DNA from: JAAAPF01 sp964481035
GTDB lineage: Bacteria; Pseudomonadota; Alphaproteobacteria; Geminicoccales; Geminicoccaceae
NCBI GenBank assembly: GCA_964481035.1
Contig: CAYZSE010000029.1
Location: forward strand, 1 to 27,750
Reading direction: 5' to 3'
DNA length: 27,750 nt
Part shown: one piece after another, positions 16,670 to 25,010 of the stretch
How positions within the stretch are numbered: position 1 is the first letter of the stretch
How the letters are laid out: every line of letters starts with the position of its first letter
The notes under the pieces: model-generated
What the model was told of the DNA's origin: nothing
The model's database searches: none
What the model saw: only the letters and a program-made list of their open reading frames with translations
Made by a program: the position numbers and the translations under genes

Positions 16670-17899
16670 TCATCTGAGGGTCTCCCCCACGGCGGTCGAG
16701 CGGCGAGGTTCGAGGTCGGGCAGGAAGGCGACGAGGAGGCCGATGGCCGGCAGGACGGCGCAGAGGCGAAAGGCCCAGACGATACCCTCGCGGTCGGCGA
16801 GCCAGCCCACGGCCGCGGCACCGATGCCGCCCGTGCCGAAGGCGAAGCCGAAGAAGAGCCCGCCGACGAGGCCGACCCGGCCCGGCAGAAGCTCTTGAGC
16901 GTAGACGATGATGACCGGAAACGCCGAGGCCATGACGAGGCCGACGATCAACGCCGTCGCTGCCGTGGCCCAGAGCGGCAGGTAGGGCAGGATGAGCGCG
17001 AGCGGCAGGATGCCCGCGATCGAGACCCAGAGGACGGGCTTGCGCCCGATGCGGTCGCCGACGGGGCCGCCGAGCATGGTCCCGGCGGCGACGGCGCCGA
17101 GGAAGACGAAGAGGTGGAGCTGGGCCACGGGCACCGAGACGGCGAAGCGCTCGATGAGGAAGAAGGCGTAATAGGAGCTGAAGGCGGCGGCGTAGACGTT
17201 CTTGGAGAAGGTCAGCGCGATGAGGATGGCGAGCGCCCAGGCCGCGCGGCCGGCACCGACGGGCGAAGCCTCTGCCCGCGGCGGGCCCGAGCGGCGGCGC
17301 TGGACGAGGTGGTCACCATACCAGCGGCCGACATAGGTGAGCAGTGCGATGCCGACCAGCGCCACGAGCGCGAACCACGCTGCGTGCGCCTGGCCGTAGG
17401 GGTAGATGAGCAGCGCCACCAGCAAGGGGGCTACGGCCTGGCCGGTGTTGCCGCCGACCTGGAAGACCGACTGGGCGAAGCCGTAGCGCCCGCCGGCGGC
17501 GAGCCGCGCGACGCGCGAGGCTTCGGGGTGGAAGACGGCGCTGCCGAGCCCGATGAGCACGGCGGCCGCGAGCACGGCCGGGAAGCTGCCGGCGGAGGCG
17601 AGCGCGAGGATGCCCAAGAAGCTCATCGTCATGCCGACCGGCAGCGAGAAGGGCAGCGGGTGCCTGTCGGTGTAGAAGCCGACCATCGGCTGCAGGATCG
17701 AGGCGGTGAGCTGGAAGGCGAGCGTGATGAGCCCGATCTGGAAGAAGTCGAGGGCCAGCGGCTCCTTGATGATCGGGTAGATCGCCAAGAGCACCGACTG
17801 CAGGACGTCGTTGATGAAGTGCCCGGCGCTCGAGGCCAGGAGCACGGGCATCACCACCATACCCGTGCCGACCCCGATGCTCGCCGTCCGCGCCGCCAT
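16670..17899 (-). CDS. fsr: MFS exporter of the fosmidomycin-resistance (Fsr) type
   Basis: The protein has 409 residues and about 12 membrane helices. It follows the Fsr family closely: GHFINDVLQSVLLAIYPI, ITLAFQLTASILQPMVGFYTD, GLGSAVFHPEASRVAR and GRYGFAQSVFQVGGNTGQ. E. coli Fsr exports fosmidomycin, an inhibitor of the MEP isoprenoid pathway; the natural substrate is unknown, and many homologues are listed only as MFS transporters. The ATG at 17899 follows GGGGAGCGAGGG; an open extension to 17971 would run into the end of murD and is not needed. It is separated by 68 bp from the murD stop on the same strand and may be read from that operon. Confidence 0.88.
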   Translation of the reverse strand: MAARTASIGVGTGMVVMPVLLASSAGHFINDVLQSVLLAIYPIIKEPLALDFFQIGLITLAFQLTASILQPMVGFYTDRHPLPFSLPVGMTMSFLGILALASAGSFPAVLAAAVLIGLGSAVFHPEASRVARLAAGGRYGFAQSVFQVGGNTGQAVAPLLVALLIYPYGQAHAAWFALVALVGIALLTYVGRWYGDHLVQRRRSGPPRAEASPVGAGRAAWALAILIALTFSKNVYAAAFSSYYAFFLIERFAVSVPVAQLHLFVFLGAVAAGTMLGGPVGDRIGRKPVLWVSIAGILPLALILPYLPLWATAATALIVGLVMASAFPVIIVYAQELLPGRVGLVGGLFFGFAFGTGGIGAAAVGWLADREGIVWAFRLCAVLPAIGLLVAFLPDLEPRRSTAVGETLR

Positions 17900-17967
17900 G
17901 AACCCTCGCTCCCCCAGCTTCCTACCCTGCTCCCTTAGCGTCGCCGGCGGGCGTGGACCACCGCCGC

Positions 17968-19272
17968 TCACGCCGGGCGGGGAAAGCCCGCGAGCATGGC
18001 GAAGCGGTCGCCGCGCTCCTCGAAGTCGCGGAAATGGCCGTAGCTTGGAGCCGCCGGCGAGAGCAGCACGACGCCGCCCGCGGGCGTCAGCGCGCGCGCC
18101 CTGCCGACGGCGGCCGCGAGATCGTCGGCGGCGCTCGTGGGGAGGCCGAGGGGCCGGGCGAGCTCGGGGCCGTTGTCCGGCAAGGTGATCACGTGCGCCG
18201 CGCGGCCGGCGAGTGCTGCCGCCAGGGGAGCTGGGTCCTGGCCGCGATCCTGGCCGCCGAGGAGCAGGGTCAGGGGCTGGCCCGAAAAGGCCGCCACCGC
18301 CGCCGCGGCGCTCTCCGGCGTGGTCGAGATGCTGTCGTTGACCCAGAGCACGCCGCCCTGCTCGCCGAGGATCTCGAGGCGGTGACGCAACCCGCTGAAG
18401 CTCGCCGCCCGGGCCGCGAGGGCGCGCGCGTCGGCCCCGGCGGCATCGAGCGCGGCGAGGGCCGCGGCGAGATTGGCCTGGTTGTGGGCGCCGCGCAGGG
18501 GCCAGCTCTCGGCCGCGACGACGAGCTCGTCGCCGCGGTGGACGCCCGCCGCCGTGCCGTGCCAGCCGTCGGCCGTGTTGTACCAGCGGACATCCGCCCG
18601 GCCGGCGAGCCGATCGCGGGTGCGCGGGTCGGCGGCGTTGAGGATCGCCAGAGGTGCGAGATCGACGAGGCGCAGCTTGTCGCGGAAGTAGGTCGCGTGG
18701 TCGCGGTGCCAGTCCAGGTGCTCGGGGTGGAGGTTGGTCAGCGCCATGAGATCGGGCCCGTAGGCGAGATCCGCGATCTGATAGCTCGAGAGCTCCAGCA
18801 CGAGCGGCGGGCCGTCGGGCGGCTCGTCGAGCAGCGGTGCGCCGACATTGCCGGCGAGCGCCACCTCCGGCTCGGCACCCCGCCAGAGGTGAGCGATGAG
18901 GCTCGCGGTCGTGCTCTTGCCCTTGGTGCCGGTGACGGCGAGGACGAGGCGGGTCGGTTGCAGCTCGAACCAGAGGTTGGTGGCCGAGGTGACGACGCTG
19001 CCCGCCCGCCGCGCCGCCTCGACCTCGCCGCGGTAGAGGCTGATGCCCGGCGACTTGACGACGACCTCGAAGGCGCCGGTCGTGAGCGCGTCGCGGGCGA
19101 GCTCGCCCGTGAGCTGCGGCAGGCCGTCGGCCGGCGCCGGCGCGTCGGTGACGACGGTCGCGACGAGGCCCGGCACGCGCCGCTCGAGGAACCGCCGCGT
19201 CGCTTGGCCCTCGCGGCCGTAACCCCAGAGTGCCACCCGCGTCGCGGGGCCGATGCGCGCGAGCGTGCTCAC
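17968..19272 (-). CDS. murD: MurD-type Mur ligase, probably the L-glutamate-adding MurD2
   Basis: The 434-residue protein has the Mur ligase three-domain order: a Rossmann-like N-terminus (VALWGYGREGQATRRFLE, 13-30), the ATP P-loop VTGTKGKSTT (113-122), the Mur motifs LELSSYQIADL and NLHPEHLDWH, and the C-terminal LGGQDRGQD. Classical MurD adds D-Glu to UDP-MurNAc-L-Ala. Because it directly follows murL through a GTGA overlap, it is more likely MurD2, which in Xanthomonas adds L-Glu that MurL then epimerises. The start GTG 19272 is set by that overlap. Whether a second, classical murD exists elsewhere cannot be seen here. The isolated location, away from a dcw cluster, also fits MurD2. Confidence 0.92.
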   Translation of the reverse strand: MSTLARIGPATRVALWGYGREGQATRRFLERRVPGLVATVVTDAPAPADGLPQLTGELARDALTTGAFEVVVKSPGISLYRGEVEAARRAGSVVTSATNLWFELQPTRLVLAVTGTKGKSTTASLIAHLWRGAEPEVALAGNVGAPLLDEPPDGPPLVLELSSYQIADLAYGPDLMALTNLHPEHLDWHRDHATYFRDKLRLVDLAPLAILNAADPRTRDRLAGRADVRWYNTADGWHGTAAGVHRGDELVVAAESWPLRGAHNQANLAAALAALDAAGADARALAARAASFSGLRHRLEILGEQGGVLWVNDSISTTPESAAAAVAAFSGQPLTLLLGGQDRGQDPAPLAAALAGRAAHVITLPDNGPELARPLGLPTSAADDLAAAVGRARALTPAGGVVLLSPAAPSYGHFRDFEERGDRFAMLAGFPRPA

Positions 19273-20615
19273 CCCACCAGCGCGCCCCGGAGATCGGCCG
19301 GCACGAAGTCGGGCCCTGCCGGGGCGCGCAACGCCGCGAAATGCGCCAGCAGCTCGTCGCGGCGGGAGGCGAGGCGCGCGGCGAGCGCCGTCACGACGGG
19401 GGCCTCGCGCCACTCGGGGCGTTCGGCCAGGACGATCAGCGCCGCCGCCGCCTCGCCGGTGGCACCGACGCACTCGAAGGGCTTGTGCCCGCTGAGCCCG
19501 GCCAGCTCGGCGAACCCTTCGAGTTGCGCCGCGTCGGCGAGGAGGTCGCCGCCGAAGACGGCCGTCAGCCGTTCCTTGGCCATGAAGGGGGCGAGGGCGA
19601 GAAAGACGAAGCGGCACTTCGGGCAGTCGCGGCACCAGCGCCCCTCGGGTCCGGGCCGGCGGAGGTGGAAGTTGCGGTTGCAGCTCGAGAAGACCGCGTC
19701 GTAGCGCTCGCTCGCGGCGAAGCGCTCGGCGATGGCGAGCTCCGAGAGCGGCCGCAGGAGCGAGAACCAGTCGAGATCGGGGCTCACGGCGCGCGCCAGC
19801 TCGGCCCGCAAGAGCGCCTCGAAGGCGCTCGACTTGCTCCACTGATGATTGACGCCGGCGTCGTCGAAATTGCCGAAGTCGGCCGAGCGCTCGTTCGACA
19901 TGACGACGCGATCGAAGCCGTGCCAAGCGGCGGCCAGGAGGGCCGCGAGCGAGACGATGGCCGTGATCGGCACATGGCCGTTGAGCGCGCCGCGGGCGTT
20001 GAGCTCGAACAGCGCCGGGTCGAGCGTGCGGGTGATCGTGACCGCCTCGAGCCCGCTCGCCTCGATGGTCGCCGTGATCGGGCCCTTGGGATTGACGGCG
20101 AAGAGCGCCATCGGCTCGCCCACGGCCCGCAACCGCTCGACGGTGACGAGCGAATCTTTTCCGCCGCCCACGGGCACGAGCGCGCGTCTGGGCAAGACGG
20201 CGGCGATCGGCGCGAGCGCGCCCCGGGCGCCGGTGAAGTTGAGCCGCGGCGCGAGGTCGAGGGCGTTGTGGTGGGCGAACTCGCCGAGCCCGTTCAGGTA
20301 GAGCGTGCGCAGGAACGATGCGGCCCCGACATCGAGGTCGGTGGCGCCGAGGTCGAGCGCGGGCGCCACCAGCGCCTTGTAGTAGCTCACCCCGGCGGCG
20401 CCGTGCAGATAGGCCAGGAGCCGCCGCGCGAGCTCGGCGCGCTCGGGGCTGAGAGGGTCGCGCGGCGGGCCGAAGCCGAACCGCTCGACGAAGGCGGCGC
20501 CGCCCGTGAAGCGGTAGGGCAGCGTCGCCGCGCCGGTCTCGGGGTCGAGGTGCGGCCGCCCGAAGACGAAGCTCTCGGCCGTGGGCCGACGCGTGGCGGC
20601 GCCGGCCGTGCTCAC
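19269..20615 (-). CDS. murL: UDP-MurNAc-L-Ala-L-Glu epimerase MurL
   Basis: The 448-residue protein matches MurL throughout: YLHGAAGVSYYKAL (69-82), LNGLGEFAHHNALDL, the nucleotide-binding-like VPVGGGKDSLVTVE (147-160), LNARGALNGHVPITAIVS, VVMSNERSADFGN and VNHQWSKS. A Cys cluster RWCRDCPKCRF (Cys328, 331, 334) and the C-terminal HKPFECVG follow. MurL is an ATP-dependent cytoplasmic enzyme that inverts the terminal L-Glu of UDP-MurNAc-L-Ala-L-Glu to D-Glu, replacing glutamate racemase. Start GTG 20615 overlaps the upstream TGA as GTGA, and its own TGA overlaps the murD GTG. All motifs I know for the family are present. Confidence 0.93.
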   Translation of the reverse strand: MSTAGAATRRPTAESFVFGRPHLDPETGAATLPYRFTGGAAFVERFGFGPPRDPLSPERAELARRLLAYLHGAAGVSYYKALVAPALDLGATDLDVGAASFLRTLYLNGLGEFAHHNALDLAPRLNFTGARGALAPIAAVLPRRALVPVGGGKDSLVTVERLRAVGEPMALFAVNPKGPITATIEASGLEAVTITRTLDPALFELNARGALNGHVPITAIVSLAALLAAAWHGFDRVVMSNERSADFGNFDDAGVNHQWSKSSAFEALLRAELARAVSPDLDWFSLLRPLSELAIAERFAASERYDAVFSSCNRNFHLRRPGPEGRWCRDCPKCRFVFLALAPFMAKERLTAVFGGDLLADAAQLEGFAELAGLSGHKPFECVGATGEAAAALIVLAERPEWREAPVVTALAARLASRRDELLAHFAALRAPAGPDFVPADLRGALVG

Positions 20616-21508
20616 GGCCGGGCCTCGGCTCGCAGCTCGGCGACCAGCGCCGCGATGAGCGCGCGGTGCTCGCCGGCATCGAGGGCGTCGACGCTGCGCG
20701 CGGGTACCCGGCGCACCCCGTCGACGGCGCCGGCGGCGAGCATGGCATCGAGCACGCGGTCGTGGGCGTCGGCGTCGAAGCGCGCGGCGCCCTCCGGGCC
20801 CGCGAGCAGGAGCGCGAGCGCGGCGCCGGCCCAATTGGAGACGCCGGCGACGACCAGCGCGTCGGCCGGGACGCGGCAGGCGATGACCGCGCCGTGGCGG
20901 ACGTTGGCGGCGATCAGCTCGGCCGGCAGGGCGCCCATGCCGAGCTCGTTGCCGCCGTCACCGATGCCGATGCGAAAGGCCGGGGGCGTGAAGAAGCGCT
21001 CCAGCGGCGCGGTATGCGCGCCGATGTCCTCGCCCCGGGCGTTGCGCGGCACGCCGCCCGCGCCCGGCCCGCAGCGCTCGATGGCGACGACGTGGCTCGG
21101 CGGCGCCTCGTCGTGACGGGTGAGAACCTTCGCCAGGGGCTCGCCGCCGACGAAGCCCGGCACCGCCACCACGTCGGTCGTGCAGTGGCCGGCGACCTCC
21201 ATGGCGGCGAGCGCCGCCTCGACGACGGGCGCGCACGGCGCATCGGTCACGGCGTGCACGGGCACGCCACGGTCGAGCAGCGCGCGGGCGATGAAGGCCG
21301 CCCCGATCGGCCCGTCGGTCTCGGCCCCGGGCGGCATCGCGGCGGGGATGTAGAAGCCGGTGACGATGGTGGCGGCGCGGGCCTCGTCGAGCGAGGCGGC
21401 GGCGCGACCGAGCCCCCCGGCGGTGGCGGCAGCGAGGGGTGCGATCCCGCGGCCGACGTCGCGGGCGATCAGGCGTTCGAGGCGGCGGGCGAGATCGTGG
21501 GCCGGCAC
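20612..21508 (-). CDS. DUF4392 / D-glutamate cyclase-like protein
   Basis: The 298-residue protein starts PAHDLARRLERLIARDVGRG after a GTG. It contains TIVTGFYIP, ETDGPIGAAFIARAL, the motif VVAIERCGPG, and near residue 180 the glycine-rich signature RIGIGDGGNELGMG. These features match DUF4392, also called the D-glutamate cyclase C-terminal-like domain; the mitochondrial enzyme DGLUCY converts D-Glu to 5-oxo-D-proline. Its TGA overlaps the murL GTG, so it is coupled to D-Glu metabolism. A role in removing free D-Glu is inference. The start GTG 21508 is the best candidate, but GAGGGG is about 11 nt away and other starts cannot be excluded. Confidence 0.85.
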   Translation of the reverse strand: MPAHDLARRLERLIARDVGRGIAPLAAATAGGLGRAAASLDEARAATIVTGFYIPAAMPPGAETDGPIGAAFIARALLDRGVPVHAVTDAPCAPVVEAALAAMEVAGHCTTDVVAVPGFVGGEPLAKVLTRHDEAPPSHVVAIERCGPGAGGVPRNARGEDIGAHTAPLERFFTPPAFRIGIGDGGNELGMGALPAELIAANVRHGAVIACRVPADALVVAGVSNWAGAALALLLAGPEGAARFDADAHDRVLDAMLAAGAVDGVRRVPARSVDALDAGEHRALIAALVAELRAEARP

Positions 21509-21709
21509 GGTGCGTCGATCCCCTCGGCGATACGCCCTTTGCTTATCGAAGCGCGCGACCCTCGCCAAGCTCGACCGTTGGTTGTCCGCCGCGACGCGGC
21601 CGCGTGCCTCGCGCTGGGCGGGCCGCACGATCCGCCGACGGAGATTAAGGTAAGCGTCATCTCCTCGCACCAGATTGTGGGCTCGTAGGCGGTGAACGGG
21701 GTCGAAGCG
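21509..21709. other. 201-bp divergent region
   Basis: This region separates the glutamate-cyclase-like gene (minus) from the small plus-strand gene. It should contain the promoter of the three-gene D-Glu operon. A 6-bp inverted repeat (GGAGAT at 21640, ATCTCC at 21659, 13-base spacer) is the only symmetry noticed; no convincing promoter boxes were found. Confidence 0.4.
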
Positions 21710-21874
21710 ATGGTGTACTGGATCATTTGCCGTGACGGCGGCGGCGAGCGCGCGGAGCCGCGTTACGGACCCTTCGAGAGCGAGGCGGTCGCTCGGCGCG
21801 AGCTGGCCAAGCTCAAGACCCGGTTCCTCGGCGCCGCGGCGTCGCGCTTCCAGCTCGTCTGCGACTTCGCTTGA
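21710..21874 (+). CDS. small hypothetical protein, 54 residues
   Basis: A short frame starts at ATG 21710 with MVYWIICRDGGGER and ends with FQLVCDFA. It has a balanced amino-acid mix, including Tyr, Trp, Ile and Phe, which shadow frames in this GC-rich DNA lack, and a central segment RYGPFESEAVARRELAKLK that reads like a small amphipathic domain. A GTG at 21692 would add six residues. No strong Shine-Dalgarno is seen, so the call rests on composition. I do not recognise the family. It is convergent with the antiporter gene. Confidence 0.55.
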   Translation: MVYWIICRDGGGERAEPRYGPFESEAVARRELAKLKTRFLGAAASRFQLVCDFA

Positions 21875-21903
21875 GGGGGCGGCCACCGCGCGTGGGTGGT
21901 GCT

Positions 21904-21922
21904 GGCGCCGCGAAGCGGCGTC
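21904..21922. terminator. hairpin between convergent genes
   Basis: GGCGCCGC and GCGGCGTC pair around a GAA loop, giving 8 positions with one G-T wobble. It lies 29 bp after the small-gene stop and 65 bp after the antiporter stop on the other strand. No T-run follows, so terminator function is a guess from position. Confidence 0.35.
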
Positions 21923-21987
21923 CTCGCGCCGCCTGACGAGCCCCTGCCGGCGCTGGTCCAACCCGTCGCCGCCTCGCCACGATCCGG

Positions 21988-23553
21988 TCAGCCGGCGGTC
22001 TCGGGCGCCATCGCCTCGAGCGCGTGGCCGGCGAGGCTGCGGCCGGCTTCGAACATGGTGAGGTAGGTCTGATCTGCGCCCGCCTCGGTGATCAGCGCCA
22101 CGTGGTCCTCGTAGAGGGCGTGGCTGACGATCGTGCCTATGAAGCCGCGGGCGCGCAGCGTGCGGGCGGCGATCAGCTTGGCCTCGATGTCGTCCATGGC
22201 GAGCACCGCGGCCTCGATCCCCTCGAGGCGCACGCCGTTCCAGAAATTGCTGTCCTCGGCGTCGGCGAAGATGACGTTGCGCCCGGCCTCGGCGTGCGCC
22301 GTCGCCTTGTAGATGTCGGCGTCGAGCCCGATCGGGCGCCGGCCGTGCTCGATGAGCGCCGCGTAGGCGGCCGAGCCCGTGCGGCCCATGCCGAAGATCA
22401 GCACGTCGGCGTCGCCGAGGTCGGTCGGCTGCTCGTCCGGGTGGCGGGTGCGCCGCTCGAAGCGCGAGAGCTGCGCCTCGTAGCGCTCGAACAGGGGATG
22501 GGCGAGCCGGTTCAAGGGGGCGGCGATGACGAACGAGACCGCCACCGCGAGCGCCAGCGGCACGAGCAGGGGCTCGGCCATGGGGATGCCGGCGGCGACG
22601 ATCAGGCCAAACTCGCTGTAGGCGGTGAGCGACAGCGCGGTGAGGAACGAGGTCCGCGCGCGCAGCCGGAAGGCGGTGAGGAGGAAGAAGAAGAGGGCGC
22701 CTTTGAGCGGCAGGAGCACGCCGAGCACGAGGGCGAACAGGAGCGCCTGGCCGTCGGGCAGCCCCGACATGCCGATCGACAGGAAGAAGCCGACCAGGAA
22801 GACCTCCTTGAGCGACCACAGCGCGCGGGAGAGCTCGCCGGCGCGGTGGTGGGTCGAGAGGAGCAGCCCCATGACCAGCGCGCCGATCTCGCCGCTGAGG
22901 CCGATCAGCTCGAAGCCGACGCCGCCGACGACGAGGCTCAGCGCCATGCCCATGAGCACCAGCACCTCGTCGTGGCCGGCGAGGTCGAGGATCTTGAACA
23001 GGACCGGCCGCAGGAGCGGCGTGGCGACGACCAGGAGCGCCCACGGCCCCGGCACCTGGCCGGAGAAGGCCGCGAGCACCACCAGCGCCAGGATGTCCTG
23101 GCCGATCAGGATGCCGATCGCGGTGCGGCCGTGGAAGTTGCCGAGCTCGCGCTTGGCCTCCAGCATCTTGGCGGCGAGCACCGTCGAGGAGAAGGCGAGT
23201 GCCACCCCGAGGAGCAGTGCCAGCGTCCAGTCGTCGACGAACAGCCAGCGGGTCAAGGGCGCGAACAGGGCGACCGAGAGGGCGAAGTGCACGAGCGTCG
23301 TGCCAACCACGTGCGGCTCGGTCAGCTGCTTGACCTTGAGCTTGAGGCCGACCGTGAAGAGCAGCAGCAAGACGCCCAGGTGGGCGACGTGGTCGAGGAT
23401 CGGGTCGGTCTCGGCCGGCATGCCGAGGTTCGGGCCGATCGCGTGGATGGTGAAGCCCGCGGCGAGAAAGCCCACGAGCGGCGGCAGCCCCAAGGGCCGG
23501 ACCGCGAGCCCGAAGACGAAGGCGGCCGTAACGACGAAGACCTCGAAGATCAT
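21988..23553 (-). CDS. CPA2-family cation/proton antiporter with RCK domain (KefB/YbaL-like)
   Basis: The 521-residue protein has 12 or so membrane helices (about 1-380), then a cytoplasmic RCK/TrkA-N domain (about 395-515) with the NAD-binding ADVLIFGMGRTGSAAY. The ion-binding part fits CPA2 exchangers: GVALAFSSTVLAAKML, then GRTAIGILIGQDILALVVL with the conserved Gln-Asp. KefB/KefC and YbaL exchange K+ (or Na+) for H+ and are gated by ligands on the RCK domain. The ion cannot be told; no KefF/KefG partner is present. ATG 23553 gives the normal N-terminus; the open extension to 23595 is unlikely. It is 121 bp downstream of the sugar dehydrogenase stop on the same strand. Confidence 0.9.
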   Translation of the reverse strand: MIFEVFVVTAAFVFGLAVRPLGLPPLVGFLAAGFTIHAIGPNLGMPAETDPILDHVAHLGVLLLLFTVGLKLKVKQLTEPHVVGTTLVHFALSVALFAPLTRWLFVDDWTLALLLGVALAFSSTVLAAKMLEAKRELGNFHGRTAIGILIGQDILALVVLAAFSGQVPGPWALLVVATPLLRPVLFKILDLAGHDEVLVLMGMALSLVVGGVGFELIGLSGEIGALVMGLLLSTHHRAGELSRALWSLKEVFLVGFFLSIGMSGLPDGQALLFALVLGVLLPLKGALFFFLLTAFRLRARTSFLTALSLTAYSEFGLIVAAGIPMAEPLLVPLALAVAVSFVIAAPLNRLAHPLFERYEAQLSRFERRTRHPDEQPTDLGDADVLIFGMGRTGSAAYAALIEHGRRPIGLDADIYKATAHAEAGRNVIFADAEDSNFWNGVRLEGIEAAVLAMDDIEAKLIAARTLRARGFIGTIVSHALYEDHVALITEAGADQTYLTMFEAGRSLAGHALEAMAPETAG

Positions 23554-23639
23554 GGCGACCCGTGACGCTGCCCGACCAGGCGGCCAGCCGGCCATGGCGA
23601 GTGGTAAAGCCGCTGCGGGCGCCCCCGTAAAGTCGCGAG

Positions 23640-23657
23640 AAGCCCCGGGGCGGGCTT
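23640..23657 (-). terminator. hairpin downstream of the nucleotide-sugar dehydrogenase
   Basis: AAGCCC and GGGCTT form 6-bp arms around a 6-base GC loop, starting 17 bp after the dehydrogenase stop codon on the minus strand and 86 bp before the antiporter start. The tail after it on the minus strand (CTCGCGAC) has no clear T-run. It could separate the polysaccharide genes from the antiporter gene. Confidence 0.35.
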
Positions 23658-23674
23658 TGCCGCCGTCAGCGCGC

Positions 23675-24985
23675 TCAGGCGCGTACGACGTGCGGCGCCG
23701 CGTCGGGGGCGTAGCGGCCGCGGGTGTCGACGATCAGCGGGGCGTGCGCGAGGATCAGATCGTAGTCGAAGTCGTCGTGATCGGTGAGCAAGAGGACAGC
23801 GTCGCTCGCCTCGAGCTCGGCCCGGTCGACGGGCACCGAGGCGACGTCGAACCGGTGGCGGCGCATCCGCGGGAAACGGGGAACGTAGGGATCGCTGTAG
23901 CGAATGTCCGCGCCGCGGTCGCGCAGGAGCTCCATGACCTCGACGCACGGGCTCTCGCGGACGTCGTCGACGTGGCGCTTGTAGGCGATGCCGAGGACCA
24001 GCACGCGCGCGCCCTTGAGCGCCAGGCCGCGGGCGTTGAGCGCCTCGGCCAGCCGGTCGAGGACGTAGCGCGGCATGGCCGCGTTGATCTCGCCGGCGAG
24101 CTCGATGAAGCGGGTGTGCAGGCCGAACTGGCGCGCCTTCCAGGTCAGATAGAAGGGGTCGACCGGGATGCAGTGGCCGCCGATGCCGGGTCCGGGCTCG
24201 TAGGGGACAAAGCCGAAGGGCTTGGTCGCGGCGGCGCGCACGACCTCGAAGATGTCGAGGCCCATGCGCTCGCAGACGAGCTTCATCTCGTTGACCAGGC
24301 CGATGTTGACGGCGCGCTGGATGTTCTCCAGCAGCTTTGCCATCTCGGCCGTGCGGGTCGAGCCGACCGCCACCACCTCGTCGACGATCAGCCCGTAGAG
24401 GGCCCGGCCGACCTCGAGGCAGGCGGTGGTGCTGCCGGCGACCAGCTTGGGGATGTTGCGGGTGGTGTAGACCGGGTTGCCCGGATCCTCGCGCTCCGGC
24501 GAATAGACCAGGAAGAAGTCCCGCCCGATGGTGAAGCCCCGCGCCTCGAGCCGCGGCCGCAGCACCTCCTCGGTCGTGCCCGGCCAGGTCGTGCTCTCGA
24601 GGCTCAAGACCTGGCCCGGGCGAAGGTGCGGCAGTGCGCTCTCGAGCGTCGCCTCGACATAGCGCAGATCGGGCTGGCGGTAGTCGTCCAAGGGCGTCGG
24701 CACGCAGACGACGAGCGCGTCGACCTCGCCGATGCGGGCGTAGTCGGCCGTTGCGGCGAAGCCGCGGCCGCGCATCGCGCGCACCTCGTCGTCGCCGATG
24801 TGCCGGATCGGCGAGCGGCCGGCATTGACCGCGCGAACCCGTGCCGCATCGACGTCGAAGCCGAGCACGCCGAGCCCGACCTCGGTGAACCAGCGGGCGA
24901 GCGGCATCCCGACATAGCCGAGGCCGATGATGCCGACGACGGCGCCGCGTTCCGCTAGTGCCGCCTCGAGGCGCGATGAACCCAC
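23675..24985 (-). CDS. nucleotide-sugar dehydrogenase, UDP-HexNAc 6-dehydrogenase type (WbpA/TviB-like)
   Basis: The 436-residue cytoplasmic enzyme has an N-terminal NAD-binding GIIGLGYVGMPLA (18-30), VCVPTPLDD, the family signature YSPEREDPGN (161-170) and the catalytic cysteine Cys272 in GGHCIPVDPFYL. It ends with the C-terminal NAD-like domain (LVLGIAYKRHVDDVRESP). The family oxidises the C6 alcohol of UDP-sugars in two steps to the uronic acid; SPEREDPGN and the GGHCIPVDP loop favour a UDP-N-acetylhexosamine over UDP-glucose, though the exact sugar is inferred. Only a GTG start at 24985 is available, with GAGG about 10 nt upstream. It lies 25 bp after the KpsE-like gene, supporting a role in making the exported polysaccharide. 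Confidence 0.92.
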   Translation of the reverse strand: MGSSRLEAALAERGAVVGIIGLGYVGMPLARWFTEVGLGVLGFDVDAARVRAVNAGRSPIRHIGDDEVRAMRGRGFAATADYARIGEVDALVVCVPTPLDDYRQPDLRYVEATLESALPHLRPGQVLSLESTTWPGTTEEVLRPRLEARGFTIGRDFFLVYSPEREDPGNPVYTTRNIPKLVAGSTTACLEVGRALYGLIVDEVVAVGSTRTAEMAKLLENIQRAVNIGLVNEMKLVCERMGLDIFEVVRAAATKPFGFVPYEPGPGIGGHCIPVDPFYLTWKARQFGLHTRFIELAGEINAAMPRYVLDRLAEALNARGLALKGARVLVLGIAYKRHVDDVRESPCVEVMELLRDRGADIRYSDPYVPRFPRMRRHRFDVASVPVDRAELEASDAVLLLTDHDDFDYDLILAHAPLIVDTRGRYAPDAAPHVVRA

Positions 24986-25010
24986 GGCTTTCGGGCCTCG
25001 TTTGGCGCGC

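Noticed and set aside
21640..21664. Inverted repeat GGAGAT...ATCTCC upstream of the D-Glu operon as an operator
   Set aside because: Six-base arms with a 13-base spacer are weak, and no second feature supports it.
24604..24915. Minus-strand frame of 103 codons inside the nucleotide-sugar dehydrogenase
   Set aside because: It lies wholly within the dehydrogenase gene in another frame, and its translation is Arg/Ser/Ala-rich without motifs.
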